DNA of 64,000 bases from Adiantum capillus-veneris (Eukaryota > Streptophyta > Polypodiopsida > Polypodiales > Pteridaceae). The position numbers and the translations under genes were made by a program. The stretch lies in the NCBI GenBank assembly GCA_014529385.2, contig CM043959.1, positions 6,450,966 through 6,514,965 on the forward strand. The letters run 5' to 3'. A model generated the notes under the pieces. The model had not been told where the DNA came from. It saw only the letters and a list, made by a program, of their open reading frames with translations, and did no database searches. Positions 10,775-21,865 of the stretch are shown in pieces; positions within the stretch are counted from its first letter, which is position 1, and each line of letters opens with the position of its first letter.

Positions 10775-13650
10775 GAAAGTGTCACCATTCTTTTAGATGA
10801 TGGTAGTAGTAGCCATGATTTTATTTCTGCATGGTTGGCACAAAAACTTTCTCTCTCTCTAAAATTTCTTCACCTCACAACGTCCAAACTATTTTTAATA
10901 ATCAACGTTTTAATTGCAAAATCCAAGTCACTGTTGAAGTTTGCATTGATGAATTTACACAAGCACGTACATTTCTGTAGCACCATTGCATGGTCTTGAT
11001 ATGATCTTGGGAATGCCATTTCCTCATGAATTTGATCCATTGATTAATTATAAAACAAGTAACATGTCTCTCACTCATAATAATAAAACTTTCTCCATCC
11101 AAGCAACACTAGCACATTTGAAATTTCCACTTCTTTCTCACACTCAAGCCAAAAGAGCCATTTGAAAATAAGGGAAAACATATCTAGTGTTGGTAAATCA
11201 AATTTCCATTGAAATCAAAACCTCACATGATGATTTTCTCTCACAATTTCAAAATTGTTTCATGTTGCATGATCTTATATACCACCTAGAACACCACCTT
11301 CATGCCCAAAAGACCACAAAATAGATATTATATCGGGTAGTGAACCTCCTTGTAGAGCACCTTATTGTGTAAATCCAACAGCACACAGGGAGATACAAAC
11401 TCAAATCCCTGACTCGCTTGATCGAGGACTATAAGACCCAGTAGTTCACGATACGGAGCTCCAATACTTCTTGTTAAGAAGAATGATGGAACTTTTCATA
11501 TGTGTATTGACTACAGGGCTTTAAACAAGATCACCATCAAGAATAGGTTTTATATTCCTAGAGTGGATGATCTATTAGACAAAATTAAAGGGGCAAACAT
11601 CTTTAGCAAAATTGACCTCAAATCAGGGTATCACCAAATCAAAATGTTTGATCAAGATGTCTACAAAACTGCTTTTAGAACACAAACTGGACACTATGAA
11701 TTTCTTGTCATGCCATTGGTTTGACAAATGCACCAGCCACATTCACATGCATGATGAATAGAATTTTCATTGGCCATCAAGATTTTGTGATTGTATTCTT
11801 TGATGACATTCTTGTATTCAATAAATCAGAACAAGAACATAAAGAGCATTTAACACGTGTATTTCAACTGCTTACACACAACCACTTGTATATGAATCGT
11901 GAAAAGAGCTCGTTTTTTCAATCTGAAATTGAGTATTTGGGACACATTGTATCACGCAAGGGAATACATGTAGACCCTAAAAAAATTGAAGCCATTCAAT
12001 CATTGCCTAGACCCAAAAATTTACATGAACTTTGTTCTTTTATTGGTCTATGCAATTATTACAGGAAGTTTATACTAACTTTGCTTCCAAATCTCATTAG
12101 CTCACTCTCCTATTAAAGAAAATTTCTCTTTATGTATGGACTGATTTGCAAGAAAGTTCCTTTAATGCACTCAAGGATGCTTTGATAAACACACCAGTAC
12201 TACAATTGCCTAATTTTGATAGACAATTCTTTGTCGTAGTCACTGATGCTAGTGGAAAAGCTAGTATCGGTGTAGTCCTTCTGCAAGATAACCATCCACT
12301 CGCATTTGAAACTTGTATTTAAACCATTTGAAGCAAAATTTAGTACATATGAAACAAAGTTGATTGCCGTTGTGCGTACTTTGAAAATTTGGAAACACTA
12401 TTTAATGGGTGCTGATTTAATCATCAAAATTGATCAACAAAGTATCAAATGTTTATTGTCTCAACCCTAATAGATGATAGACATATTAAGTGGGATGCCT
12501 TCATTCAAAGTTTTCAACCCAATATTCAATACCAACCTAGTAAGGAGAATGTTGTCGCTGATGCTTTGAGCCGAAGACCCTCTCTTAATAGTCTATCAAC
12601 CAATATGGGTACTTCATTTGATTCAATGCTTGACACTTGTGCACAAGATGATGATTTCATAATCACATGGTTGCATATGATCGAGAACTTTGTGCACACA
12701 TTTTTGGAATACACTATTCAAGAAAACTTTCTTTATTTTAAACAAAAACTGTGTGTAACTAAACCTTTTCGTACATTGATCGTTGAAGAGTTGCACAAAC
12801 CACCCTATGCTGGACATAGAGGATTTCCTACTACTTTTCAAAACTTATGTCGTGATTTCTTTTGGCCTACTATGAAAACCGGTGTTAAACAGTATGTTTC
12901 AACTTGTTTAATTTGTCAAAAGGTCAAAGCAACAACAAATAAAAAGTTGGGACTTTTACACCCTCTCCCTATTCCTGAAAACCTTGGGAACATATTTCAA
13001 TGGATTTGGCCACTGGATTTCCACTCACTACATGTTCACAAGCATGATATGATTTGGACTGTCATTGACTATTTCTCTAAACACGCATACTTCATTCCCT
13101 GTAAGAAAACACTCACAGCACATCAAGTTGAACTTCTATTTCTTAAAGCCGTCTTTCCACATCATGGTTTGCCTGGTTATAATATCTTATCGAGATTCCA
13201 AATTTTGTAGTGCTTTTTGGACTGTTGTTTTTGAAAACCTTGAAATCACACTTGATTTTACTTCCGGATTCCATCCAGAGTCTAATGGTCAAACCAAAGT
13301 CACTAATCTCACCATCATTGACTCGTTAAAAGCTTATGTTTCTTCTCAACCCAAGAAATGGGATGATTACCTGAATATTCTACAGTTTTCATATAATAAC
13401 ACCACTCACACTGGCACAGGTAAATCTCCATTTGAAATTGTTTATGGTTATTCTCTACCTACTCTTGCTTCACGTATTTCCAATATTGTGCCTGCCCTCG
13501 CTGATGATTTTACTTCTAATTTTCATGATATTTATGAAAGTTTGCATTCTGCCATTAAACTTTACACTAAGCATGCTAACAAGCACCGCAAGAAGCCACA
13601 CCAATTCAAAAAAGGTGATTATGTTATGCTTTGCATTGAAAAATGAAGGA
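10775..13650 (+). pseudogene. gypsy A pol (protease, RT, RNase H, integrase)
   Basis: The aspartic protease shows ILLDDGSSSHDFI at about 10783-10825 and the second motif LGMPFPHEF near 11010. RT runs from about 11315 to 12115 with [29 protein letters not shown] (the catalytic DD is present) and SFIGLCNYYRKF; a one-base frameshift near 11722 splits it. RNase H (about 12150-12590) starts TDASGKASIGVVL and ends VVADALSRRPS but is broken by stops near 12320. Integrase has the zinc region ELHKPPYAGHRG...CLICQ, then a frameshift near 13190 and the end of the core HPESNGQTKVTN. Lysine (13296-13298) occupies the position of the catalytic glutamate expected after GQT. Order and motifs are typical of chromovirus-type gypsy elements. 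Confidence 0.88.
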
Positions 13651-13879
13651 TCAAAAGTGTTGATACTAATGTTTTTGTTAAACTTGCTCTTCGTTTTTAC
13701 GATCCTTTCAAAAAATTTGATGTGATCAATGATGTTTCATTTCGTTTAGACCTACCCTCACATTGGCACATCACAAGGCTTTCCACATTAGTCTGTTAAG
13801 ACTTTTCAGAGGACCCCTACCTACACATCGCATTTATGAGGATCCACCGTCACGTATGGCCAAGAACAACAACTCATCC

Positions 13880-14040
13880 CTGTAAAAATAGTTGATCATG
13901 AGAGCACCACAACATGCACTAACAAGGTTTATAACCGCTATCTTTTGACCTTCAAAGGCCACCCTCGAGAGGATGCCAAATGGATGCCTGAAAATTTTTC
14001 CCGTAGACCTTCTTCACACTTTCCATCACTCATGGTCTAG
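13880..14040 (+). pseudogene. Chromodomain-like tail of gypsy A integrase
   Basis: After frame correction by eye the sequence reads KIVDHE, then YNRYLLTFKGHPREDAKWMP, the pattern of group-II chromodomains at the C-terminus of chromovirus integrases. It ends at the stop before the polypurine tract. A second partial copy follows at about 14290-14410 because of a tandem duplication. Confidence 0.6.
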
Positions 14041-14640
14041 TAGATTCTTTAGTGAGCAACTGAGGACAGTTGCTATCCCTAGTGGGAGGGATGTTACGAG
14101 ACTGGGCACCCTCCTGTTGCATGTGGTTAATTGAAATATGGATAGCTGGCTTAATGGTTAATTATCATGTGTTGTCTATTTGAATTTCACTAGCAGAGTG
14201 AGTGCATGATGGTTAGTAGATTGGAACTCTAGGAGTTAACAACAGGCACTAACAAGGTTTATAACCGCTATCTTTTGAGAGCACCACAACAGGCACTAAC
14301 AAGGTTTATAACCGCTATCTTTTGATCTTCAAAGGCCACCCTCGAGAGGATGCCAAATGGATGCCTAAAAATTTTTCCCACATACCTTCTTCACACTTTC
14401 CATCACTCATGGTCTAGTAGATTCTTTAGTGAGCAACTGAGGACAGTTGCTATCCCTAGTGGGAGGGATGTTATGAGACTCGGCACCCTCCTGTTGCATG
14501 TGATTAATTGAAATTTGGATAGCTGGCTTAATGGTTAATTATCATGTGTTGTCTATTTGAATTTCACTAGCAAAGTGAGTGCATGATGGTTTGTAGATTG
14601 GAACTCTGGGAGTTAACGAGGAGGCGTCGGCAAATAATAA
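13911..14640 (+). repeat. 367-bp tandem duplication spanning gypsy A 3' end and LTR start
   Basis: The block starting AGAGCACCACAACA at 13911 recurs at 14278. Each copy contains the chromodomain tail, the polypurine tract and the first LTR bases (TGTTACGAG at 14092, TGTTATGAG at 14469). A shorter 47-bp part (AACAAGGTTTATAACCGCTA) is present a third time at about 14250. Confidence 0.85.
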
Positions 14641-15013
14641 TTCTCTCATTCATTTTATCCTAGCACAATATTTTAGAAATAAGCCACTATGGCTCCTTTG
14701 TAAATAGGACAGTGAGAACCCACCCTAAGAGGGGGTCATGTAATAAGTAGTATACCATTCATAACTAAAGTGTAAAAGAGGAGCCTCCAATTTTTGCACC
14801 AATAATAAATCAAAATATCAAATACCAAACTCCACAAGAGAGGTGCTCTTGATTTTAGGCCTTGCCTTTCATGTGTAGATGCTCTCAATTTTCCATCTTC
14901 CCTCTCTTAAGCTATTCTGTGTTTGTTATGTATACTCCTTAATTAAGTTTACATCTTCTCTTCCATGTTCTTACACCCTCTTACAACTTGTCTCTATCAA
15001 TTCTATGCTCTTA

Positions 15014-15062
<49 letters not shown>

Positions 15063-15181
15063 ATAGTTTAGGTGTGTATGTGTGCTTGGAAATGGAGAAA
15101 GAGGTTGACAGGTTGATGGTGATGTTTGTAAGCAAGTGTTGAGTTGTTTTAAGCAACCGGTCTCTCCCCTTTCTCCGAACA
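14469..15181 (+). repeat. gypsy A 3' LTR
   Basis: Starts TGTTATGAGACTCGGCACCC after a GGGAGGGA purine tract and ends CTCCGAACA. It includes a TG microsatellite at 15017-15061. 713 bp, similar to the 690-694 bp LTRs of gypsy B. Confidence 0.85.
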
Positions 15182-15477
15182 CTAACCCTAAGGTGTTTAA
15201 TCTCCTTTAGCTAGCCTTGCTCTTTGACAAACCATCTCTCATTTGGACCCCTTTAACCTTGGCCCCATGTTGAAACAGATCCATAAGCGCATGTCTATAT
15301 TCTAACCCTTGTACTCGTTTATTCTCCCACATTAAATGATCAGTTTGAGAAAATCATTTGGGTTGGTTAGATATTAGACTTTATGACAAAAATATTATAT
15401 TCCTAAAAAAATCACAGATAAAGAGTTTTACAAACATGTTTTGAATGCACGTAATATGATAGTTTTACACATAGTGA

Positions 15478-15521
<44 letters not shown>

Positions 15522-16423
15522 GTCGGGTCTTCAACTCTCCACACAAGCCACTTGTTCATGTCTCTTAGACCGGCCTTCTGATCCCGAGGCATCTCTCCTC
15601 TTTGGCTTGATTCTTGGAGTCTTCTTCTTGTATCGGAGTTTCCTTCCGCTGCATGGCGAGCTTGAAAAGAACTTGCCCTTATAGATAAATAGATAGTCAT
15701 TTTTTTCTTTTGCTATATTTGAATTTTTCACTTGTTTATCTATATTGTTTTTGGCTTGGATTCTAATGATGAGAATATCTCACTCTCATGACTAGAGGAA
15801 TGGTGACGCAACGCTACAGTTATCTATCAAGGTAATTGAGGCAACTATGCTTCTTGCACCTTAGAAGAAAAACTATCAAACTCTCCTTATTGTCACTTGC
15901 CTCAAGGGGTACACCCTCAAAAGGCCTATGTATCACGTGTAATTGAAGGCTAATTAAAAAAAACTCTCTTTACATTTTCTACATCTGAAAAAAACGTCGT
16001 CTCTTTCTCCATAAACTTAAAGATTTTCTTCACAATCTGGACTAAAAAGCTCCTCTTGTTGGTCTAATTCCATAAATTGTAATATACTATTTTTTCAAGC
16101 ACACGTGATATACCTACATATCTACATCATGATGCACCCCTCGGAGCACTTGTGCAGAGTTACTACCGAGTGAGAATCAAGTGGAGCTTTGAGATCAATG
16201 TTTCTCTTGCTGGCCAGTACACTCTGCATAAAGAGAGAGATCGCTAGACAGAGAATGCTTTCCAAGACTCCAATTAATGCATTATAGCCTATTACTTGTG
16301 TAACAGTATGACAAAGTCAGCAGAGCTACACCAAGTGCTGCATAGTTCTATACTACCCACCATGATATCATTTCACATGACCAAAGGTGGGGCATAGTTA
16401 TACCAAAAGTAAGTGGTAACTAT
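15182..16423. other. Unassigned spacer between gypsy A and copia C
   Basis: No supported gene. 15187-15390 shares short blocks, in inverted orientation, with 51340-51990. A CT microsatellite lies at 15481-15519. The remainder is AT-rich and featureless to me. Confidence 0.6.
15481..15519. repeat. (CT)n microsatellite
   Basis: About 19 CT units. Confidence 0.95.
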
Positions 16424-16615
16424 TGAAGGAGTACGAGCCGAAGTGCGACGCGAGAGAGAGTGCGAGAACAAGAGCACGACAATATGGTGAACTCGCTCTA
16501 CTGTAATGTGTAGATCATAGTGAGTTCTTATTAGTTTTTTACAAAAGAATATGTGTACATACCTGGCGGCCCGCCCACTTACCTGGGCGACCACATTGGG
16601 CTTTATACCCCAACA
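16424..16615 (-). repeat. 3' LTR of copia C
   Basis: 192 bp; on the minus strand begins TGTTGGGGTATAAAGCCC and ends CTCCTTCA. The short TATAAAG right at the LTR start could serve as a TATA element. Confidence 0.95.
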
Positions 16616-16627
16616 ACCTCCCACTTA
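16616..16627 (-). promoter_or_regulatory. Polypurine tract of copia C
   Basis: Minus-strand AAGTGGGAGGT directly precedes the 3' LTR. Confidence 0.8.
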
Positions 16628-16704
16628 AATTCCAATGTGGTACTTTAAGTGTGAGAGAAGCTACTATACAAGCTAATATACAAGAGATGTAGAGAAGTGA
16701 TGTA

Positions 16705-19700
16705 CTACCCTACACCTAACGGCTTGCGAAAATGCGCAAAGCTCTCAGAGGGAAGTCCTTTTGTAAGTAGATCAGCAGGATTTTCTGTGGTGTGAACTTT
16801 GACAAGTTGAAGTTGCTTATCCTCGAGCATTTCCCTGATGAAATGATACTTCACATCCACATGCTTTGTCTCTGAGTGATAAACTGGACTGCGAGCCAAT
16901 TGTATAGCACTTTGACTATCACAATATAACACAGGCATCTCTTCTTTGATTCCCAAATCTGTTACAAGTCGATTAAGCCAAATTGATTCTTTGCATGCCT
17001 CTGATGTTGCAACATATTCAGCCTCTGTAGTAGACTGAGTAACACAATCTTGTAATCTAGAACGCCATGATACTGCTCCACCAGCCAATGTAAAGACATA
17101 CCCTGACGTAGACCTTCGGTTGTCTAAGTCACCTGCATAATCTGAGTCTGTAAAACCCTTTACACTTAGCTCCTGACTCCCATAGCATATACGCATACTC
17201 TTTGTAGCTTTCAGGTATCTCAATATTCCTTTCACTGCCTCCCAATGTTTCTTGCCTGGGTTTGACATGTATCGACTTACTACTCCCACTGCAAATGCAA
17301 TGTCTGGGCGAGTAGCAATCATTGCATACATCAAACTACCCACTACAGACGCATATGGAATCTTATCCATTTCAGTCTTTTCTTCCTCAGACACGGGACA
17401 ATCTTGTTTGCTAAGTTTCACATATGGTGGCAATGGAACACTCAATGCCTTTCCCTTCTCCATATTGAAACGTTGCAAAACCTTGTCAATATACTCTGTT
17501 TGAGATAACCAAATCAACTTCTTTGATCTGTCTCTCTCAATGCGCATACCAAGTATACGACTTGCCTCACCCATGTCTTTCATGTCAAACGATTTTGCCA
17601 TCTTTGACTTCAAAGCTGAAATTTCTTCCAAGTGCTTGCCAGCAATCAACATGTCATCCACATACAAAATAAGGATCAGCCAACTACCATCCTTAGCCTT
17701 CTTTGTATATAGACAGTGATCGAACTCACTACGTTTGTAGCCTTGAGAAAGCATAAACTTGTGGAATTTATGGTACCATGCCCTCGGTGATTGTTTTAAG
17801 CCATAAAGACTCTTTAACAACTGGCATACCCAATCTTCCTTGCCTTTCTCAACAAACCCTTCTGGCTGCTGCATGTAAATTTCCACATCTAAATCACCAT
17901 GCAAGAACGCTGTCTTGACATCCATTTGGTGCAACACCAAATCTAATATGGCAACCAATGCAAGAAAGCATCTCAATGTAGTCATCTTGACCACCGGAGA
18001 GAAGACTTCATCAAAGTCAATGCCTTGTTCTTGCTTAAAGACCTTGGCAACAAGCCTTGCTTTGTACTTTGGCCGACTATCATGAGCTATGATCTTATAC
18101 CTGTAAACCCATTTACAAGGTAGAGCCTTTTTGCCCTGTGGTAATTTAACTAGCTTCCATGTCTTGTTTTTATGCAGAGCTGTCATCTCTGACTGCATGG
18201 ACAATTGCCAATTCCCGGAGTCCTTCATTTGCACTGCTTCCTTGTAACATGAAGGCTCATTGCAATCAGTCAACATGACATAGTTCATAGATGGAACAAA
18301 CCTATCAGGAGGTCGCGTGACACGTCCAGATCTACGCACAATAGGTGGCTCAGGCTCAGCCACAACCTGTGGTTCCACTCTATCCTGTCCTTGCTCCTCT
18401 TGAGCCCTGACATTATGTCTTGCACGTGCAGGTCCATCTTCTTGGAAGACAACTCTTCTAATCTCCTCAACCCTCTCTGGTTTAGAATGATATTTGGATT
18501 CATTAAATTGAACATCATTGCTGCGGAAAACCTTTTTGGATTCGGGATCCCAAAGTCTATACCCCATCTCACCAGAATTACCATAGGCTAGAAAGATGCT
18601 CTTTCTACTCTTTGGCTCAAGTTTGTTCCTAAATTCCTTTGGAACGTGAGTATATGCCTCACAGCCAAAGACTCTGAGATGTTTGTATGAGGGCATTTTG
18701 CCTGACCATACCATCTCTGGCACTGAATCCTTCTGCAAAACCTTGCTAGGAGATCTATTTACAAGATGAACAGCTGTTGATACAGCTTCAGCCCAAAACC
18801 CATTTGGCAGCTGTACATTAGACAACATACTTCTGACCTTCTCTTGTATGGTTCTATTCATCCTCTCAGCAACACCATTTTGAGGAGGATTGTAAGGAGC
18901 AGTAAGTTCACGTTTTATACCTTTTGACTCACAAAAGTCCTGAAAGGCCTTTGAAACATACTCTCCATCATTGTCAGTGCGTAAGCCTTTAAGCTTCTTG
19001 CCACTCTGGTTCTCCACAAGTGTCACAAACGTTTTGAAAACACTAAACGCTTCATCCTTGTGTTTGAGAAAGTAAACCCATACTTTCCTCGAGTAATCAT
19101 CTATAAATGTCATAAAGTAAGAAGCTCCCCCTAGAGATAGGTTAGGCATAGGTCCACACAAATCACTATGAACAAGTGCCAACTGTGTATCTCTTCTACT
19201 GCTTCTATGCTTATGTGGCTGTTGTGTTTGCTTACCATACAGACAATGTTCACAGAATTCAAAATCATTAAATGAAAAGCCAGGCAAATAACCAGAACGA
19301 GACAAGATTTCCATTCCCTTCTTGGACATATGTCCTAACCGGCTATGCCACAAAGAAAGGTTCGGCTGCTCGGTTACATTGATTACATTTTTAGAGACAT
19401 TTGATACATAAATCATGTAAAGTCCTCCAGACTTTACTCCATGTGCTACTGTCATAGAACCCTTGGATATCTTCCACATGTTCTGTCCAAAAATGGTGAC
19501 GTAGCCAGCATCATCAAGTAAACCTGTGCTGATCAAGCTCTTTGTAATTGCGGGAACATGTCTCACATTCTTCAGTGTGAAAGAAGAGCCATTCTGAAAC
19601 TTCAATTGAACATCTCCAACACCTAAGATCTCACATGTCTGCCCATTTCCTAGCTGAACATGATCTTTAGTGGTCACATAAGAAGTAAACCACTCCTTGT

Positions 19701-20685
19701 TTGGAGACACATGAAGTGATGCCCCTGAGTCTATAATCCAGTCACTCAGTGCATTTCCATCAGATGCTGTAAGAAGAGCTGAGTCCATTGTATTCTTTAA
19801 GAAGTAGATGTCTCCTGACACTAGACTGTCATCCTCTGCAACAATGTTTGTCACATTTATTTCTTGAATCTTCACTGAGGACTTGTTCTTCTCACCATGG
19901 TCTTCAGCTTTCTCTTTGCCTTTTTCTGCTTTCCATTCTCTGCAGTCTCTTTTCATGTGACCCTTCTTGCCACAATGGTAGCATTCTATGTCAATCTTGC
20001 CTTTAGCACTGCGGGACTTGCTACGAGACTGATTCCTCTTTCCACCTTTGTACTTTTCTTTGGTCCTTCCCCTGACAACTAAGGCTGTTCCTTTGCCTTT
20101 GTCCATTGTCTTTCTATTGGTTTCTTCAGTAAGCAGACTTCCTTCTACACCTGCTATGTTCAAACCATCTGGAGGTGCAGAATTACTCAAAGCTGTGCGA
20201 AAAGTGTCCCAACTTTCCGGCAATGTGATCAACAGGAACATAGCTCTAACAGGTTCATCAAACTTGACACCTTGAGCTGACAACTGACTATAGATTGTGT
20301 TGAATTCATTCAGATGATTGGACATAGGTGTCCCTTCTTTCATCTTCAAGTCAACAAGCTTCTTAAGCCAGTATACCTGTGAAGCTGCACTCTGCTTCTC
20401 ATAAAGATCACTCAGCTTTAACCATGCTTGATAAGCTGACATCTAGTCTGCTACATTGAAGTAAACGATTTCTGCCAAAGTCAGCATAATGGTAGAAAGT
20501 GCCAATTCATCCATTTCGCTCCATTCATCTTCGTCCATATCTTCTGGTTTTATCCCCTTGAGCTTTATAGGTTTTATCTGCTTCTTTTGTACCAACACGT
20601 GCCAAATCTGCTGCTTCCACAATGGGAAATTGGTTCCATCCAGCTTCTTGATATTGTAAAGATCAGTGTCCTTTGATCCAGCCAT
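16705..20685 (-). pseudogene. copia C Gag-Pol polyprotein, one nonsense codon
   Basis: The frame starts at an ATG at 20685 (MAGSKDTDLYNIKKLDGTNF) and ends at a TAG at 16705-16707, about 1326 codons, normal for plant copia polyproteins. A single TAG at 20443-20445 (after residue 80) divides it; the next in-frame ATG follows immediately. Domains by approximate residue: UBN2-type Gag 1-220; zinc knuckle CYHCGKKGHMKRDC near 235; protease DSGASLHVS near 317; integrase zinc region WHSRLGHMS near 443; integrase core HSDLCGP ... ERMNRT about 495-610; RT with YVDDMLIAG near 1008; RNase H with TQSTTEAEYVATSEA. All key residues I can check are present. It is the best-preserved coding region in the window. 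Confidence 0.95.
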
Positions 20686-21149
20686 AGCTACGCTTCACAG
20701 TAGTTTACTTTCCTGGGAAAAATTCGGCAGAGTTTCCCCTGTAAACTGACCTCTGAACCAATATCAACTTGATGAACTAGTGGATGTCGTCTACAGTTTG
20801 TGTGTAGATGCACCCGTGTCGTATGTGACACGCCTCCAAGAACTGTGAGCCGTCCTTCGATGTGTAGACAGCCACAAATCAACACTCTGGGAGTGTCGAT
20901 ATCCTCAGCACCTGCAAATTTGCAGAGTCGGATCTGCACCCGCCGAGACCACGTAGTCGAAAATGGCCTGCGCACACCTTTGTCAAAGCCGAATGGTGGC
21001 CAAGATGACCTCAGAATGAAATTCTGACAACACCGAGCCCTTTGGGCTCACCCACGAGATTTGGGGCCGTGTCTTCGCCTGTCGAATTTCACTCCAATCT
21101 GAGTTGGTGACTCTAGCCTCCTGCAGTGCTGTCCCGAGCCTCGATCTGA
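20686..21149 (-). other. Leader of copia C
   Basis: About 460 bp between the primer-binding site and the first ATG. No coding feature seen. Confidence 0.7.
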
Positions 21150-21161
21150 GCTCTGATACCA
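21150..21161 (-). promoter_or_regulatory. Primer-binding site of copia C
   Basis: Minus-strand TGGTATCAGAGC two bases inside the 5' LTR boundary. Confidence 0.9.
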
Positions 21162-21163
21162 GT

Positions 21164-21355
21164 TGAAGGAGTACGAGCGGAAGTGCGACGCGAGAGAGAG
21201 TGCGAGAAGAAGAGCACGACGATATGGTGAACTCGCTCTACTGTAATGTGTAGAGCATAGTGAGTTCTTATTAGGTTTTTACAAAAGAATATGTGTACAT
21301 ACCTGGCGGCCCGCCCACTTACCTGGGCGACCACATTGGGCTTTATACCCCAACA
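21164..21355 (-). repeat. 5' LTR of copia C
   Basis: 192 bp, same ends as the 3' LTR; followed on the plus strand by the target duplication ACTAT. Confidence 0.95.
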
Positions 21356-21545
21356 ACTATGATGCATGATCGTTTCCGAAGAGCACATTCGCACGCCAAG
21401 CTAGAGGGGGTAAAACATCTGTCAGCTCGTTTGTAAGATTTTGCCTGCAAAAGGTCTGCTAAAATTTGACGAGGTGTCGCGTAGCTCTCACATGAAAACT
21501 CTAACGAAAACAACAGAGTTGAGTGTAGAATTACCCCTGCCCTCC

Positions 21546-21865
21546 CTCGTTTATAAGTAACACGGGGTCCAACTCGCGGGATCAACGGCAGAGGCGAGTT
21601 AACGGCCGGGCACGCGATTTGGGCCCTCGGATCAACGCAGCAGGGGGGGCAGGTTTTTTATTGCGCAAAGGCGCATTGCTGTCAGGAATGCGCAATAGCG
21701 CAGATGGTTAAGGCTGTAGGCTGCGGAGGGGGAGGTTGTGGGTTCGACGGGCCAACGCGCAGCAAGGGATGGTAAATTTTGTATTTACCTACGCTGGAGA
21801 TCAACAGCTGATCCATCTCCAGCTGTTGATCCGGCGAGTCTTGCCCGTGTTACTTATCAATGAGG
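21546..21865. mobile_element. MITE with 10-bp target duplication, Mutator-like
   Basis: A perfect 14-bp inverted repeat (ATAAGTAACACGGG at 21553-21566, its complement at 21844-21857) extends outward imperfectly to CTCRTTK. It is bounded by the direct repeat CCTGCCCTCC (21536-21545 and 21866-21875). Length about 320 bp with no coding; TSD length fits Mutator-like MITEs. An internal 12-bp inverted repeat GATCAACAGCTG lies at 21808-21836. Confidence 0.65.
21687..21760 (+). other. tRNA-like Pol III promoter boxes (SINE-like) inside the MITE
   Basis: TAGCGCAGATGG (21696-21707) fits the A box and GGTTCGACGG (21741-21750) the B box at tRNA-like spacing. A TGCGC/GCGCA pair could close a stem, but the arms do not fold into a standard cloverleaf, so I do not call a tRNA gene. 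Confidence 0.4.

Larger units (their letters stand above)
7843..15181 (+). mobile_element. Ty3/gypsy retrotransposon with chromodomain (gypsy A), 5' LTR truncated
   Basis: Internal order is gag, protease, RT, RNase H, integrase, chromodomain-like tail: gypsy order, chromovirus-like. The 5' LTR here begins at a point equivalent to about base 245 of the 3' LTR because the CACTA element splits it; the missing part should lie left of the window. A second family member is gypsy B (47702-57235). Numerous frameshifts and stops make it defective. Confidence 0.9.
16424..21355 (-). mobile_element. Ty1/copia LTR retrotransposon, near-intact (copia C)
   Basis: Read on the minus strand it runs TGTTGGGG...CTTCA with two 192-bp LTRs that differ at five positions by my count. 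The 5-bp target duplication ACTAT is at 16419-16423 and 21356-21360. Primer-binding site, polypurine tract and a single long polyprotein frame are present, and only one in-frame stop was seen. It belongs to a different family from copia A: much shorter LTRs and clearly diverged proteins. Confidence 0.97.

Noticed and set aside
14092-14240. Solo LTR or second element before the gypsy A 3' LTR
   Set aside because: It is the first copy of the 367-bp tandem duplication and carries only the first 150 bp of the LTR.
15181-15195. ACTAACCCTAAGG resembles plant telomere repeat
   Set aside because: Only one imperfect unit; no array.
21687-21760. Functional tRNA gene
   Set aside because: A and B boxes exist but the sequence does not fold into a standard cloverleaf with a matched acceptor stem.
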